Source: Veillonella sp. DNF00869
Lineage (GTDB): Bacteria > Bacillota > Negativicutes > Veillonellales > Veillonellaceae
DNA length: 64,000 nt
Direction: 5' to 3'
Assembly (NCBI RefSeq): GCF_001553345.1
Contig: NZ_KQ960749.1
Location: 124,001 to 188,000, forward strand
Positions within the stretch are counted from its first letter, which is position 1. Every line of letters begins with the position of its first letter. Below, piece by piece: positions 9,209 through 18,937 of this stretch. A program made the translations under genes and the position numbers. The notes below the pieces were generated by a model. It ran no database searches and was not told the origin of the DNA. It saw only the letters and a list, made by a program, of their open reading frames with translations.

Positions 9209-9703
9209 TTACTCCTGTCTTGTTTTTGCAAAATTCACCAGTCCACCTGCTTTGGCAATATTTTGCACAAATTGTGGTAATGCTGTTCCTTGGTAGCTTT
9301 CACCGGTAGTCACATTATGAACAACACCTGTGGCCATTTCCACAGCGATTTCGTGACCTTCTTGAATGCGATCCACTGCATCACCAATTTCAATCACTGG
9401 TAAACCGATGTTGATAGCATTGCGGAAGAAAATACGAGCAAAGCTATCTGCTACGATACAAGAAATACCTTTCTCTTTAATCACCGCTGGCGCATGTTCA
9501 CGAGAAGAACCACAACCAAAGTTTTTACCAGCCACCATAATTTCACCAGCTTTCACATTCGGTGCAAAAGTCGTATCAATGTCTTCCATAGCATGTTCTG
9601 CTAATTCCGCCATATCCGCGATTGCCAAATAGCGTGCTGGGATGATTACGTCTGTATCTACATTGTCGCCGTAGCGCCAAATTGTTCCTTGAAAGTCTGC
9701 CAT
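9209..9703 (-). CDS. leuD: 3-isopropylmalate dehydratase small subunit
   Basis: A 164-residue aconitase swivelling-domain subunit of the short archaeal/clostridial type. Blocks: YGDNVDTDVIIPARYL at the N-terminus, GKNFGCGSSREHAP with the substrate-binding Ser-Arg, and ADSFARIFFRNAINIGLPV. With LeuC it isomerises 2-isopropylmalate to 3-isopropylmalate. Its ATG follows CTGAGGAGGTAT, which overlaps the end of leuC, so the two subunits are translationally linked; leuB starts 4 nt after its stop. Confidence 0.96.
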   Translation of the reverse strand: MADFQGTIWRYGDNVDTDVIIPARYLAIADMAELAEHAMEDIDTTFAPNVKAGEIMVAGKNFGCGSSREHAPAVIKEKGISCIVADSFARIFFRNAINIGLPVIEIGDAVDRIQEGHEIAVEMATGVVHNVTTGESYQGTALPQFVQNIAKAGGLVNFAKTRQE

Positions 9704-9704
9704 A

Positions 9705-10970
9705 TTATACCTCCTCAGGGCTTGCTAAATACCCTGCTACTGCACTTGCTGCCGCCACATAGGGACTTGCCAAATATACTTCACTGTCCACGTGTCCCAT
9801 ACGACCACGGAAGTTACGGTTTGTGGTAGACACGGTACGTTCTCCCTCTGCCATGATACCCATGTAACCACCTAAGCACGGACCACAAGTTGGCGTACTT
9901 ACAGCACAACCTGCTTCGATGAAGATATCCATTAATCCTGCTTTTACAGCTTGGTTATATACATCTTGGGACCCTGGGATGACAATGCAACGCACGAAAT
10001 CCGCTACCTTGCGACCTTTAAAAATTTCTGCGCACATTTCTAAATCTTCAAAGCGTCCATTCGTACAAGAACCGATGATGACTTGGTCGATTTGAATGCG
10101 GTCTTCTTTCACAATGTCTTTCATGTAATGTGTATTGGAAGGAAGATGTGGGTACGCTACCACTGGTGTTAATTCGTCCAATTGGATGGTTACTACTTGG
10201 CAATATTCTGCATCTTCGTCTGCTGCAATCGGTTCAATAGGGCGTGTGATGCGACCTTGAATATACTCCTCTGTCACTGCATCGTAGGGGAATACACCAC
10301 ATTTACCACCCGCTTCGATGGCCATGTTACAGATGGTCAAACGGTCTGCCATCGTCATGTATTGCACACCAGAACCATGGAACTCAAGAGCTTTATAACG
10401 AGCTCCATCCACACCGATTTTACCGATTAAGTCCAATACAATATCTTTACCGGAAATCCATTTAGCAGGTTTCCCTTCTAACACGACTTTGATCGTTTCT
10501 GGCACTTTGAACCAAGTTTTACCTTCTGCCATAGCTACTCCAGCATCTGTAGAACCAACGCCAGTAGCAAAGGCATTCAATGCCCCATAGGTACAAGTAT
10601 GAGAGTCGGCGCCAATGATCATTTCCCCTGGACCAATCAAACCTTGCTCTGGTAACAATACGTGCTCAATACCCATACGACCTACTTCAAAATAGTGCGT
10701 AATCTTATGTTGTCGCACGAAATCGCGCATTACTTTGGCTTGTGTAGCAGATTTAATATCTTTATTCGGTGTGAAATGGTCTGGTACTAAATAGATGCGG
10801 TTTGCATCGAATACATGTTTACCAATTTTTTCAAACTCTTTTTTCGCTGGCGGAAATGTAATATCGTTCATTAAGATGAAATCTAATTGACACTCGATCA
10901 TTTGACCTGCTTTTACTTCTGCTAGCCCTGCGTGACGAGCCATATTTTTTTCTGTTATGGTCATACCCAT
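9705..10970 (-). CDS. leuC: 3-isopropylmalate dehydratase large subunit
   Basis: About 421 residues: the [4Fe-4S] aconitase-like large subunit of the short (HACN/LeuC-archaeal) type that pairs with the short LeuD. Cluster ligands are in [13 protein letters not shown] and [13 protein letters not shown]; the substrate region [21 protein letters not shown] is intact. GGAGGG lies 8 nt before the ATG at 10970; the frame remains open upstream to 10994 but would overlap leuA, so 10970 is preferred. Cytosolic, second gene of the leucine operon. Confidence 0.96.
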   Translation of the reverse strand: MGMTITEKNMARHAGLAEVKAGQMIECQLDFILMNDITFPPAKKEFEKIGKHVFDANRIYLVPDHFTPNKDIKSATQAKVMRDFVRQHKITHYFEVGRMGIEHVLLPEQGLIGPGEMIIGADSHTCTYGALNAFATGVGSTDAGVAMAEGKTWFKVPETIKVVLEGKPAKWISGKDIVLDLIGKIGVDGARYKALEFHGSGVQYMTMADRLTICNMAIEAGGKCGVFPYDAVTEEYIQGRITRPIEPIAADEDAEYCQVVTIQLDELTPVVAYPHLPSNTHYMKDIVKEDRIQIDQVIIGSCTNGRFEDLEMCAEIFKGRKVADFVRCIVIPGSQDVYNQAVKAGLMDIFIEAGCAVSTPTCGPCLGGYMGIMAEGERTVSTTNRNFRGRMGHVDSEVYLASPYVAAASAVAGYLASPEEV

Positions 10971-10974
10971 GACA

Positions 10975-12513
10975 TTAACCCTCCTGGTTTCCAAACTCTT
11001 GTTCTAATTCTTTTGCTAAATAAATGGCATTCACTGCGTTGATATAGGCGTTTACACTAGATTTTACGATATCTGTGCTCACCCCACGGCCTTGGAATCT
11101 GCGGCCATTGTAGTTAACTTTCACAACCGCCTCACCAAGGGCATCCTTACCCACTGTTACGGAACGGATTTGGAAATCTTCCAATACAAACGGTGTGTTC
11201 ACTAACCGTTCGATAGCTCTGAAAGAAGCATCTACTGGACCATCACCAACAGCGGCATCCATGCGTTCCCCACTCGGTGTTAATACACGAATGCTAGCAA
11301 GAACGTATCCATTTTGATCGGAACGGTAATCGTGTTGTACCACGTGAAATGCTTGTTCGTGATGCATAGTATCCATCACCAAAGCGTAGATATCTTCATC
11401 GTAAACTTGTTTTTTCTTATCTGCTAAGGCTTTAAACTGCACAAATAGCTCATTCACTCGTTCTTCTTCTAACTGAAAGCCTAAATTCACTAGATGATCT
11501 TCAAAGGCATGACGACCAGAATGTTTGCCTAATACGATAGACGTTTTTTCCGCTCCTACACTAGCTGGTGTCATGATTTCATAGGTAGTTGGATTATTCA
11601 ACATACCATGTTGATGAATACCAGACTCATGAGCGAAGGCATTCGCTCCGACGATAGCTTTATTAGGAGATACGGCAACTCCGCAAAGTTTGCTCACCAA
11701 TTTGCTAGTACGAGTAAATAGTGGTGTGTTGATGTGTACATCAAATGGATAGTGGTCATGACGTGTTTTAATGGCCATTACTACTTCTTCGATAGCCACA
11801 TTACCAGCTCGTTCTCCTAAGCCATTCATAGTACATTCTACTTGACGAGCCCCAGCTTCAATAGCTGCCAACGTATTGGCATTCGCAAGACCTAAGTCAT
11901 TGTGACAATGTACACTGATGATTGCTTTTTCGATACCTTTCGTATGCTCTTTAATGTAGCGAATACGATTGCCAAACTCTTCTGGAGTCATATACCCTAC
12001 TGTATCTGGCACATTCAAGATAGAAGCTCCACCTTCGATAGCCACTTCAAAGACACGGCATAAATAATCTAAATCTGTACGAGATGCATCTTCTGCGGAA
12101 AACTCGATTTCATCAAATTTACCTTTCGCAAACTCAAGGATATGTTTCACTATCGCTAGTACTTCTTCACGAGTTTTCTTTAATTTGTATTCTAGGTGAA
12201 TATCGCTAGTAGCAATAAACACATGAAGACGACTCCGCTCTGCACTAGCTAGCGCCTCTGCTGCTTTTGTCACGTCATTTTCGTTGGATCGAGCAAGGGC
12301 TGCGATCGTACATCCACGTACCTCTCTCGCAATCGTAGATACTGCTTCAAAGTCACCTTCCGATGCTGCTGGGAACCCCGCTTCGATGACATCTAATCCA
12401 AGGCGTACAAGAGATTGTGCAATTTCTACTTTTTCTGGTGTTTGAAGGGACACACCTGGTGTTTGCTCCCCATCGCGTAGTGTAGTATCAAAAAAATAAA
12501 TTCTGTTGTCCAT
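10975..12513 (-). CDS. leuA: 2-isopropylmalate synthase
   Basis: About 512 residues. It condenses acetyl-CoA with 2-oxoisovalerate, the committed step to leucine. N-terminal TIM barrel: [17 protein letters not shown] with the metal Asp, [13 protein letters not shown], and the HxH metal ligands in [24 protein letters not shown] and [10 protein letters not shown] mark the subdomain; the C-terminal ~130 residues are the LeuA regulatory domain (leucine feedback). The ATG at 12513 has AGAGGAATC upstream; a longer open frame reaches 12564 but would cover the attenuator hairpin. First gene of leuACDB, controlled by two leader elements. Confidence 0.96.
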   Translation of the reverse strand: MDNRIYFFDTTLRDGEQTPGVSLQTPEKVEIAQSLVRLGLDVIEAGFPAASEGDFEAVSTIAREVRGCTIAALARSNENDVTKAAEALASAERSRLHVFIATSDIHLEYKLKKTREEVLAIVKHILEFAKGKFDEIEFSAEDASRTDLDYLCRVFEVAIEGGASILNVPDTVGYMTPEEFGNRIRYIKEHTKGIEKAIISVHCHNDLGLANANTLAAIEAGARQVECTMNGLGERAGNVAIEEVVMAIKTRHDHYPFDVHINTPLFTRTSKLVSKLCGVAVSPNKAIVGANAFAHESGIHQHGMLNNPTTYEIMTPASVGAEKTSIVLGKHSGRHAFEDHLVNLGFQLEEERVNELFVQFKALADKKKQVYDEDIYALVMDTMHHEQAFHVVQHDYRSDQNGYVLASIRVLTPSGERMDAAVGDGPVDASFRAIERLVNTPFVLEDFQIRSVTVGKDALGEAVVKVNYNGRRFQGRGVSTDIVKSSVNAYINAVNAIYLAKELEQEFGNQEG

Positions 12514-12529
12514 GATGATTCCTCTTTCT

Positions 12530-12577
12530 AAAAATAAAAAACGCCCCCAGAGATGACTATGCATCCCTAGGGGCGTT
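12530..12577 (-). terminator. Second attenuator/terminator directly before leuA
   Basis: On the minus strand a 16-pair stem (AACGCCCCTAGGGATG against CATCTCTGGGGGCGTT, two G-U wobbles) is followed at once by TTTTTATTTTT, 17 nt before the leuA start. It is a strong intrinsic terminator inside the leu leader, distinct from the T-box terminator 240 nt upstream. Confidence 0.88.
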
Positions 12578-12815
12578 ATATGTAGCGTATTGGTTTCATA
12601 GAGGTTTTTACATTTTACATACTATAGTTTTAGTAGTACTACATCACAGATTTTTCTCTATCTTGTGTAGCGGTTTGTTCACAACCAACCGCATATTCTA
12701 CTGCTAGTAAGCTATACTTACAACTATCAGAACATTCTAATAGAGTCTACTTGTACTGCATACCTTATACAGATCTCATCGTAAAATGTAAGAAACACTA
12801 ATCAACCTATGATAC
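12578..12815 (-). promoter_or_regulatory. Unclassified leader segment between T-box and leuA attenuator
   Basis: About 240 nt of leader with no T-box core (no GGTGG). It contains a clear small hairpin, GCGGTTGGTTGTGAACAAACCGC-like (arms GCGGTT/AACCGC at about 12688-12710), and a 16-codon frame beginning ATGCGGTTGGTT with three scattered leucine codons and a poor ribosome site. I see neither a normal leucine-run leader peptide nor a known riboswitch. It may be an additional sensor feeding the terminator at 12530. Confidence 0.45.
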
Positions 12816-13055
12816 AAAAAGCCCCTCAATGTGCAACGCACATCAAGGGGCATTATCATTTCAATAACACGGTCCCACCCTAGTTGGTTCTCACAGTTAT
12901 AACGGAACTACCGTCGATGACTACTTGATTTCACCATCGCTGCTCACAGGGGAGTTTCAATATAACCGTTCTACTACTTCACACCAACCAGTAGCTCTCT
13001 GAAAGCAACTAACTATATCTTTATACCTGTTCATCGCATTTGCTTTATGTAACTG
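12816..13055 (-). promoter_or_regulatory. Leucine T-box leader of leuACDB
   Basis: On the minus strand the stem I signature AGAGAGC...GGTTGGTG is followed by the specifier segment GAAACTCCCCTGTGAGC, whose specifier triplet CTC (12952-12954) is a leucine codon. The T-box core reads AGGGTGGGACCGTG, close to the consensus AGGGTGGNACCGCG. A terminator follows: a 14-pair stem GCCCCTTGATGTGC/GCACATTGAGGGGC and a T run (12816-12851). Uncharged tRNA-Leu should favour read-through. Specifier identity agrees with the operon it precedes. Confidence 0.9.
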
Positions 13056-13061
13056 AAGACT

Positions 13062-13090
13062 ATTCTATAGTATTTTGAGTCGCTTGTCAA
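13062..13090 (-). promoter_or_regulatory. leu operon promoter
   Basis: TTGACA (13085-13090), 17-bp spacer, TAGAAT (13062-13067) on the minus strand, directly upstream of the T-box leader. Confidence 0.85.
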
Positions 13091-13153
13091 TAGACTAATG
13101 TATTTTTTATTTTGGATGTATACACAATACGAATAAATTCTGTTATATAGTAC

Positions 13154-13199
13154 AAAAGGACTGCACCCAGAATCTATTGTATTCTCGTTACAGTCCTTT
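13154..13199 (-). terminator. pyrG terminator
   Basis: Stem AAAGGACTG/CAGTCCTTT with an inner AGAAT/ATTCT stem, followed on the minus strand by TTTTG; lies 24 bp after the pyrG stop. Confidence 0.85.
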
Positions 13200-13222
13200 C
13201 TATGTTACATACTCACTATGTC

Positions 13223-14833
13223 TTATTTTTTATTTTCGATGGCCGCTTTCACGAATCCTTTGAACAATGGATGTGCATTGTTTGGACGAGATTTCAATTC
13301 TGGGTGGAATTGTACGCCTACGAACCAAGGATGATCAGCTACTTCAACGCATTCTACTAGACGATTATCAGGGGATGTACCAGAGATAATCAAGCCTGCA
13401 TCTGTCAATTGTTGACGATAGGCATTGTTGAATTCCCAACGATGACGATGGCGCTCGTAAATCAAGTCTTCGCCGTATGCTTCATGTACTTTTGTACCAG
13501 GTACTGTTTTACATGGGTATACGCCAAGACGCATTGTACCGCCTTTTTCATCTACATCTACTTGATCGTCCATTAAGTCGATCACAGGGAACTGGCAACT
13601 TTCATCAAATTCTGTAGAAGTAGCGCCATTCATATCTAATACGGAACGAGCAAATTCCATCACAGATGTTTGCATGCCCAAGCAAATGCCAAGGAACGGC
13701 ACTTTGTGCTCACGAGCATATTGGATCGTAGCAATTTTACCTTCTACACCACGGCAACCAAAACCGCCTGGTACTAAGATACCATCTACATCTTTATATA
13801 CTTCGGCTAAATCAGTACCTTCAGCTTCTACCGCTTCAGAATCAACCCATTTAATGTTCACTTTTGTATCTTCTACGATACCTGCATGACCCAACGCTTC
13901 TGCTACAGAAATGTACGCATCATGTAATGCTACGTATTTACCAACAAGAGCGATGGTAATTTCTTGTTTAGGATGTAAGATTTTATGAACCATTTCTTTC
14001 CATTCTGTCATATCTGCAGGACGATCTTCTAGGTTCAATTTACGTACAACAATGCTGTCTAATCCTTCATCTTGCATCATCAAAGGCACTTCATAGATCG
14101 TGCTGCAAGTGCGGTTTTCCACGATAGCATCTGGATCCACGTCACAGAATAATGCCAATTTATCTTTCATTTCACGGGAAATTTCTTTTTCCGTACGGCA
14201 TACAATGATATCTGGTTGAATACCGATGCCACGAAGTTCTTTTACGCTATGTTGTGTTGGTTTTGTTTTCAACTCACCAGCTGCACTAATATATGGTACC
14301 AATGTTACGTGGATATATAACACATCATCACGGTTGACTTCTTTTTTCACTTGGCGGATAGCTTCCAAGAACGGTAAGCTTTCAATATCACCTACAGTAC
14401 CACCGATTTCTGTAATCACCACATCTGCATTATCTTCTTTACCTACACGGAACACAGCATTTTTAATTTCATTCGTAATATGAGGGATAACTTGCACAGT
14501 AGAGCCAAGATATTCACCTTTACGTTCTTTATTGATGACAGACCAATATACTTTACCAGCTGTAATATTGGATGTTTTACCTAAGTTAATGTCGATGAAA
14601 CGTTCATAATGACCTAAATCTAAGTCAGTTTCTGCACCGTCGTCAGTGACGAACACTTCACCATGTTGATAGGGACTCATTGTACCTGGGTCAATATTAA
14701 TATATGGATCAAATTTTTGAATTGTCACCTTATATCCACGGTTTTTCAACAAACGTCCCAAGGATGCTGCAGTAATGCCTTTACCTAATGATGATACGAC
14801 GCCACCTGTTACGAAAATATACTTTGTTGACAT
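13223..14833 (-). CDS. pyrG: CTP synthase
   Basis: 536 residues, normal length. It makes CTP from UTP, ATP and glutamine. The N-terminal synthetase domain begins with [17 protein letters not shown] and contains the substrate blocks [22 protein letters not shown] and [11 protein letters not shown]. The C-terminal class I glutamine amidotransferase domain has the nucleophile in FLGICLGMQ and the His-Glu pair in VQFHPE. GGGAGGCATC precedes the ATG. It lies 31 bp after argS on the same strand, so the two may share a transcript. Confidence 0.97.
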   Translation of the reverse strand: MSTKYIFVTGGVVSSLGKGITAASLGRLLKNRGYKVTIQKFDPYINIDPGTMSPYQHGEVFVTDDGAETDLDLGHYERFIDINLGKTSNITAGKVYWSVINKERKGEYLGSTVQVIPHITNEIKNAVFRVGKEDNADVVITEIGGTVGDIESLPFLEAIRQVKKEVNRDDVLYIHVTLVPYISAAGELKTKPTQHSVKELRGIGIQPDIIVCRTEKEISREMKDKLALFCDVDPDAIVENRTCSTIYEVPLMMQDEGLDSIVVRKLNLEDRPADMTEWKEMVHKILHPKQEITIALVGKYVALHDAYISVAEALGHAGIVEDTKVNIKWVDSEAVEAEGTDLAEVYKDVDGILVPGGFGCRGVEGKIATIQYAREHKVPFLGICLGMQTSVMEFARSVLDMNGATSTEFDESCQFPVIDLMDDQVDVDEKGGTMRLGVYPCKTVPGTKVHEAYGEDLIYERHRHRWEFNNAYRQQLTDAGLIISGTSPDNRLVECVEVADHPWFVGVQFHPELKSRPNNAHPLFKGFVKAAIENKK

Positions 14834-14864
14834 GATGCCTCCCTAATAAATTATGCGCTTCTGA

Positions 14865-16529
14865 TTACATTTTTTCAGGAGCGGAAATACCTAAGATACC
14901 AAGACCATGTTGTAATACATGTGCTGTTGCCGTAATCAAGCCTAATCGAGCTTGTTGCAATTCTGGTTCAACGCCCATGATACGACCTTGTTTATAGAAG
15001 GAATGGAATAGACTTGCTACATCGTACAAGTATTTAGCGATACGATGTGGCGCTTTATTATTAGCAGATAGTTGAATTTCTTCTGGATAAGCCGCTAATT
15101 TTTTAATCAATTCTACTTCTTGATCACTTTGCAATGCTGTAAAAGATGTATTTGCCCAGTCACCATAGGCAATACCCGCTTCTTTTACTTGTCCAAAAAT
15201 ACTATGAATACGAGCATGTGCATACTGGATGTAGTACACTGGATTGTCGTTAGATTTAGAGGATGCCAAATTGATGTCGAAGTCCAATTGACTATCTAAG
15301 GAGCGCATCAAGAAGAAGTATCTTGCTGCATCCACTCCTACGTCTTCAATCAATTCATCCAAAGTAATCGTTTCACCAGTACGTTTGGACATTTTTACAA
15401 GTTCCCCATCACGGTATAAGAATACCATTTGTAATAACAGAACTTCTAATTTATCTGGATTGAATCCAAGCGCTTCCATAGCTGCTTTCACACGAGCAAT
15501 ATAACCATGATGGTCAGCACCCCAAATGTTAATTAATTGTTTGTAACCACGTTCGTATTTATCTTTGTGGTACGCAATATCTGCGGCTAAGTATGTTGGC
15601 TCTCCATTGTCACGGATAACTACACGGTCTTTGTCATCTCCATATTGCATAGATGCCAACCAGTAAGCCCCATCTTTTTCATACATTCCGCCAGACTCTA
15701 ATAACTGATTCACCAATGTGCGAATCTCACCGCTTTTATGCAAACTACGTTCGCTAAACCAACGATCAAACCCTACACGGAAATTACGTAATGTTTTGCG
15801 TAATCCATTTAATTTTTCTGTTAAAGCAAATTCTTTAAAGAATGGAACACGCTCTTCTTCTGGAAGTACTGCAAAGAAATCACCTCTCCAGTTAATCAAT
15901 TCCTGCGCTGTATCGATGACATCTTGACCACGATAGCCAGACTCAGGGAACTCATGTTTCATATCTAATAGTTCTAAATAACGAGCATTCACAGAGGCCG
16001 CTAAGTTGTCGATTTGCTTACCTGCATCATTAATGTAATATTCAGCAAACACATTATATCCAGCTGCACGCATTAAATTTACCAAGGCACTACCATACGC
16101 AGCACCACGGCCATGACCTACGTGTAACAATCCTGTTGGGTTTGCGCTCACATACTCGATTTGCACAGTATCTTCTTCACGAAGTGGTACATTACCGTAT
16201 GTTTCACCAGCTGTTAATATATTTTTTAAAGTATCGTAAATCACATCAGAGGCTAGGAAGAAATTAATAAATCCCGCACCTGCTACTTCTGCGCGCGTTA
16301 ACCAATCATAATTCATATGGGAAATGATCGTTTCCGCAATAGCACGTGGGTTGGATTTCGCTATCCGTGCAGATTGCATAGCAATATTCGTAGAAAAATC
16401 GCCAAATTCTTTCTGCGGTGGCACTTCCAAATGTGCTTCTGGATAGGCACCTTCTGGTAATTCTCCTTGTTCTAGAGCTATCTGCAAAGCATCCTTAATG
16501 GCTGCTTTCAAAACTTCTTTCATGTCCAT
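14865..16529 (-). CDS. argS: Arginyl-tRNA synthetase
   Basis: About 554 residues, class I synthetase charging tRNA-Arg. N-terminal Add1-type domain (~1-100), then the HIGH-type signature in SANPTGLLHVGHGRGA, catalytic core with NIWGADHHGYI, and the KMSKS-type loop VKMSKRTGETITLDEL. The C-terminal anticodon-binding helical domain ends KM. The ATG at 16529 is 9 nt from GGGAGG; an ATG at 16538 touches the Shine-Dalgarno and is less likely. The start overlaps the end of the DUF1934 gene by 35 bp, implying translational coupling. Confidence 0.97.
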   Translation of the reverse strand: MDMKEVLKAAIKDALQIALEQGELPEGAYPEAHLEVPPQKEFGDFSTNIAMQSARIAKSNPRAIAETIISHMNYDWLTRAEVAGAGFINFFLASDVIYDTLKNILTAGETYGNVPLREEDTVQIEYVSANPTGLLHVGHGRGAAYGSALVNLMRAAGYNVFAEYYINDAGKQIDNLAASVNARYLELLDMKHEFPESGYRGQDVIDTAQELINWRGDFFAVLPEEERVPFFKEFALTEKLNGLRKTLRNFRVGFDRWFSERSLHKSGEIRTLVNQLLESGGMYEKDGAYWLASMQYGDDKDRVVIRDNGEPTYLAADIAYHKDKYERGYKQLINIWGADHHGYIARVKAAMEALGFNPDKLEVLLLQMVFLYRDGELVKMSKRTGETITLDELIEDVGVDAARYFFLMRSLDSQLDFDINLASSKSNDNPVYYIQYAHARIHSIFGQVKEAGIAYGDWANTSFTALQSDQEVELIKKLAAYPEEIQLSANNKAPHRIAKYLYDVASLFHSFYKQGRIMGVEPELQQARLGLITATAHVLQHGLGILGISAPEKM

Positions 16530-16953
16530 AATGTACATCCTCCCGAATCTCTACATATAGCTGGTTGTAAAATTGCCATTCACCACCAACAGAGATATCA
16601 TATCCTAAACAAATATGGCCCTTGCCATCTTTCAAATCTATGTCTAATTCATGGGTTAACATAGCTAGTTCTACCGCCCCATATGGCGTTTCCAAACTTG
16701 CAATGTTAGTCTTCCCCAGTTGATACTCATGGCGCATAGAAAATTCACCAGTTCTTAGGAGTACCACCGAATCCTTATAGGCTTTAATGGTTGTTTTTGT
16801 ATTCCCCAAACCAGTGACTTCACTTTCATCATAAATGATGTGTTTCGCCAAGGCTGTTTCATAATACTTACCAGAGGATACTAATTCCACCACCGTATCT
16901 TCTCCATCCGCATCACGTTGCGTACTTTTCACGGACACAATGACTCGTTTCAT
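16495..16953 (-). CDS. DUF1934 family small beta-barrel protein (YwiB-like)
   Basis: About 152 residues. The pattern of a leading MKRVIVSVKSTQRDADGEDTVE-type strand, a central Y(D)ESEVTGLGNTKT, FSMRHEYQLGKT and the C-terminal LYVEIRE fits the DUF1934/YwiB family, calycin-like small beta-barrels often found next to argS in Firmicutes. Function is unknown. The ATG at 16953 has AGAGGAGG 7 nt upstream; the more upstream start at 16977 lacks a site. Overlap with argS and the context upstream of it support the family call. Confidence 0.75.
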   Translation of the reverse strand: MKRVIVSVKSTQRDADGEDTVVELVSSGKYYETALAKHIIYDESEVTGLGNTKTTIKAYKDSVVLLRTGEFSMRHEYQLGKTNIASLETPYGAVELAMLTHELDIDLKDGKGHICLGYDISVGGEWQFYNQLYVEIREDVHYGHERSFESSH

Positions 16954-16989
16954 TAGCATTCCTCCTCTCGTATTCACGCACTATCTGTA

Positions 16990-17262
16990 TCATTTCATTA
17001 TATCACAATTTGCCGCAATGAGGGCATCTTTTTGGGACCGTTCCATGCGCTTTACTTGCTGTTCCATGGATTGAGCGTCTTGCTTTCTACTGAAAGCTGT
17101 GCTCCATACCAAAGTGACTGGTCTTCGACTTCGTGTATACTTGGCGCCCCCCTTAATTTCACCATTATGGGCTCGTATACGTTTTTCTAAATCCGTAGTC
17201 CATCCCGTATAGAGAGAGCCATCTGCACAGCGTACCATATAGGTGTAAAATTTTTCTTCCAT
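16990..17262 (-). CDS. GIY-YIG nuclease family protein (UPF0213/YhbQ-like)
   Basis: About 90 residues making up a single GIY-YIG domain: FYTYMVRCADGSLYTGWTTDLEKRI carries the YMV...YTGWT equivalents of GIY and YIG, Arg in the first helix, and a C-terminal AQSMEQQVKRMERSQKDALI with the Glu. Stand-alone proteins of this type are probable structure-specific endonucleases with poorly known roles. The ATG at 17262 overlaps the end region of the cyclophilin gene and uses GGTGAG as a weak site; a GTG at 17271 is an alternative start. Confidence 0.85.
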   Translation of the reverse strand: MEEKFYTYMVRCADGSLYTGWTTDLEKRIRAHNGEIKGGAKYTRSRRPVTLVWSTAFSRKQDAQSMEQQVKRMERSQKDALIAANCDIMK

Positions 17263-17263
17263 C

Positions 17264-17890
17264 TTACTCACCAGCTGGGATTGGTGCTAAATCAACAGAC
17301 TGAATCACCACTGGTTCTTTTGGAGTATCCCGTTTATCTCTCGGCACACGACTGATCGCTTCTACTACATCCATACCCTGCACAACCACTCCGAAGATGG
17401 TATGCTTATTATCTAACCAAGGCGTTGGTGCCACTGTAATAAAGAACTGAGCATTCCCTGTATTAGGGCCTGCATTAGCCATCGCCAAAATCCCCATTTT
17501 GTTAAAGTGCAAATCATTGCTTACTTCATCAGGAATTGTATACCCAGGACCGCCTTTTTTATTATCTCCACCTTGGATCATGAATCCATCGATAACACGG
17601 TGAAAGGTTAGATTATTGTAATATCCTTGCTCAATTAAACTTTTAAAGTTTTTCACAGTAATAGGTGCCTTACTACCATATAGACGCACTTTGATATCGC
17701 CTTTATTCGTATGAATCGTAGCATATTCATCAGCAATTGGTGTCGCATCAAAGATAGGCATTTTTGTTTCTACTTTCACTTCTTTTCCTACTTCAGATTT
17801 TGCTTGCTGAGCTGCGTCAGTACCACAAGCAGCCGTCACTACTAACGTTGCTCCTAATAGAGCACTCAGTAAGATACGTTGTATATTCAT
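17264..17890 (-). CDS. Cyclophilin-type peptidyl-prolyl isomerase, lipoprotein
   Basis: 208 residues. Residues 1-21 are a signal peptide with Cys22 after VTAA (lipobox-like), so it is likely anchored to a membrane. Residues ~55-205 are a small bacterial cyclophilin: HTNKGDIKVRLYGSKAPITVKNF, the active-site block FHRVIDGFMIQGGD (Arg, Phe, Gln), and the GNAQFFITVAPTPWLDNKHTIFG block. It should catalyse proline isomerisation in exported proteins. It starts after its own intergenic region, downstream of the terminator of the preceding gene, and is translationally coupled with the GIY-YIG gene. Confidence 0.92.
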   Translation of the reverse strand: MNIQRILLSALLGATLVVTAACGTDAAQQAKSEVGKEVKVETKMPIFDATPIADEYATIHTNKGDIKVRLYGSKAPITVKNFKSLIEQGYYNNLTFHRVIDGFMIQGGDNKKGGPGYTIPDEVSNDLHFNKMGILAMANAGPNTGNAQFFITVAPTPWLDNKHTIFGVVVQGMDVVEAISRVPRDKRDTPKEPVVIQSVDLAPIPAGE

Positions 17891-17908
17891 TAATTGTCTC
17901 CATTTCTA

Positions 17909-17955
17909 AAATAAAGACCGCCGTTAGATGAAACCTCTAACGGCGGTCTTTATTT
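17909..17955 (-). terminator. Terminator downstream of the PNPOx-like gene
   Basis: A 20-bp stem beginning AAATAAAGACCGCCGTTAGA with only 7 nt in the loop and A/T-rich flanks on both strands. Confidence 0.92.
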
Positions 17956-17996
17956 ATTATATCATACTTGACGCAGATGTGCAAAAAGAATCTACC

Positions 17997-18491
17997 CTAT
18001 CTCGCCAAAACTTGGCGAATATAATAGCCACGTGCTCGCAAGGAACCATTCAAGTAAACAATCTCATTCGATTTCACACGAATCAAATACAACGCATCAT
18101 CCCGGTCTAATAATTTTTCCATACCAATTTCTGTTAGTACCTTAGCATACTCTTCATCATCAGGGCCTAGCACCGTTGCTACACCTTGAATCTGAACACT
18201 CTTCGCCGTACCTGGACCCTCATAAGAATCGAACACAGTAAGAGATACATTTTTATCTTCTTCTAAATGAAAGAATTTCTCACCACCTTCAGAGAAAATA
18301 TCAATGTATCCACCATGTACCGTATACGATAATGGAGTGCAACGGACACCTGTTTCACTATGCGTCGACAAAGCACACGTATGATGGGCTTTCAAAAAAT
18401 CAACAATCTCAACATGCAATTCACGTGGGTCCATCTTTCTTGCAGTTTTATCCTTCTCTGTCCAAAAAGAAGCTGCTACTTTATAATCCAT
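17997..18491 (-). CDS. Pyridoxamine 5'-phosphate oxidase-like flavin-binding protein
   Basis: About 164 residues with the split-barrel fold pattern of FMN-binding PNPOx-like proteins: ELHVEIVDFLKAHHTCALSTHSETGVRCTPLSY, then HGGYIDIFSEGGEKFFHLEEDKNVSLTVFD and a C-terminal VYLNGSLRARGY. Members include heme-degrading and flavin reductase enzymes, and proteins of unknown role. AAAGGAGAATTG precedes the ATG at 18491; the upstream in-frame ATG at 18515 has no site. Single-gene unit. Family probable, function open. Confidence 0.75.
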   Translation of the reverse strand: MDYKVAASFWTEKDKTARKMDPRELHVEIVDFLKAHHTCALSTHSETGVRCTPLSYTVHGGYIDIFSEGGEKFFHLEEDKNVSLTVFDSYEGPGTAKSVQIQGVATVLGPDDEEYAKVLTEIGMEKLLDRDDALYLIRVKSNEIVYLNGSLRARGYYIRQVLAR

Positions 18492-18725
18492 CAATTCTCC
18501 TTTCAACCCCTGCACGAACTTACCTTATTCTATTATAGCACTAACAGCCATGTCCATTTCAAGTACTTGCAGAATAATTTTGAAAGTTATTATTAAAAAC
18601 TTAGCTCGACCAAAGTAAATACGACATTTCCTAAGCAACCCCAGTAAAACGCAGATTTATAGATGCCACTACCAGAAGCTGTATAACCAAGCTCAAAACA
18701 ATTGTCATATATTCTAAATATATGA

Positions 18726-18731
18726 TATACT
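18726..18731 (+). promoter_or_regulatory. -10 element of antisense RNA A
   Basis: TATACT preceded by TTGTCA at a 16-bp spacing, pointing into the RNA A hairpins. Confidence 0.6.
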
Positions 18732-18737
18732 ATAGGT

Positions 18738-18854
18738 AACAAAAGAAGAGTCATCAACGTGTAGTGGCGTTAGACTCATCTCAGAATTCTATAAAGTGAA
18801 ATGTGCCTAACGTGTATAAGTGCTTCCGACACTTATTTTGACGTTAGGCTTTTC
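18738..18854 (+). ncRNA. Predicted antitoxin-type RNA A
   Basis: About 117 nt without an ORF. Own promoter upstream and own terminator: arms GCCTAACGT/ACGTTAGGC around an inner ATAAGTG/CACTTAT stem, then TTTTC. It converges on the toxin-like gene at 18857-18937 so that the 3' ends meet. Its 5' half (AGTCATCAACGTG ... CTCATCTC) repeats, in the same sense, motifs of the toxin mRNA leader on the other strand. Arrangement resembles TxpA/RatA type I systems; the antitoxin function is inferred. Confidence 0.65.
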
Positions 18855-18856
18855 AC

Positions 18857-18937
18857 TTACATTTGCATATAAGTTAAAACTGCTACAACAAGCAATCCGA
18901 ATTGAATTAATAACATTAAAACTTCGAATAGTGTCAT
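18857..18937 (-). CDS. Small hydrophobic toxin-like peptide A (holin-like toxin type)
   Basis: 26 residues: MTLFEVLMLLIQFGLLVVAV followed by LTYMQM, one membrane span with few charges, the pattern of the putative holin-like toxin family (Hol_Tox). The upstream in-frame ATG at 19069 is ignored because an exceptionally strong AGGAGGAGGTGATACT precedes the ATG at 18937. That site can fold into a hairpin with CTCTTCCTA just upstream, which would hide it. A -10 TATAAT lies about 80 bp upstream. Convergent with RNA A; same leader as toxin C at 47575. Toxicity is inferred. Confidence 0.72.
   Translation of the reverse strand: MTLFEVLMLLIQFGLLVVAVLTYMQM

Noticed and set aside
10971..10994. Upstream extension of leuC into leuA
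   Set aside because: A well-spaced ribosome site supports the ATG at 10970.
12640..12712. Leader peptide for classical leucine attenuation before leuA
   Set aside because: The only candidate frame has scattered rather than consecutive leucine codons and a poor ribosome site.
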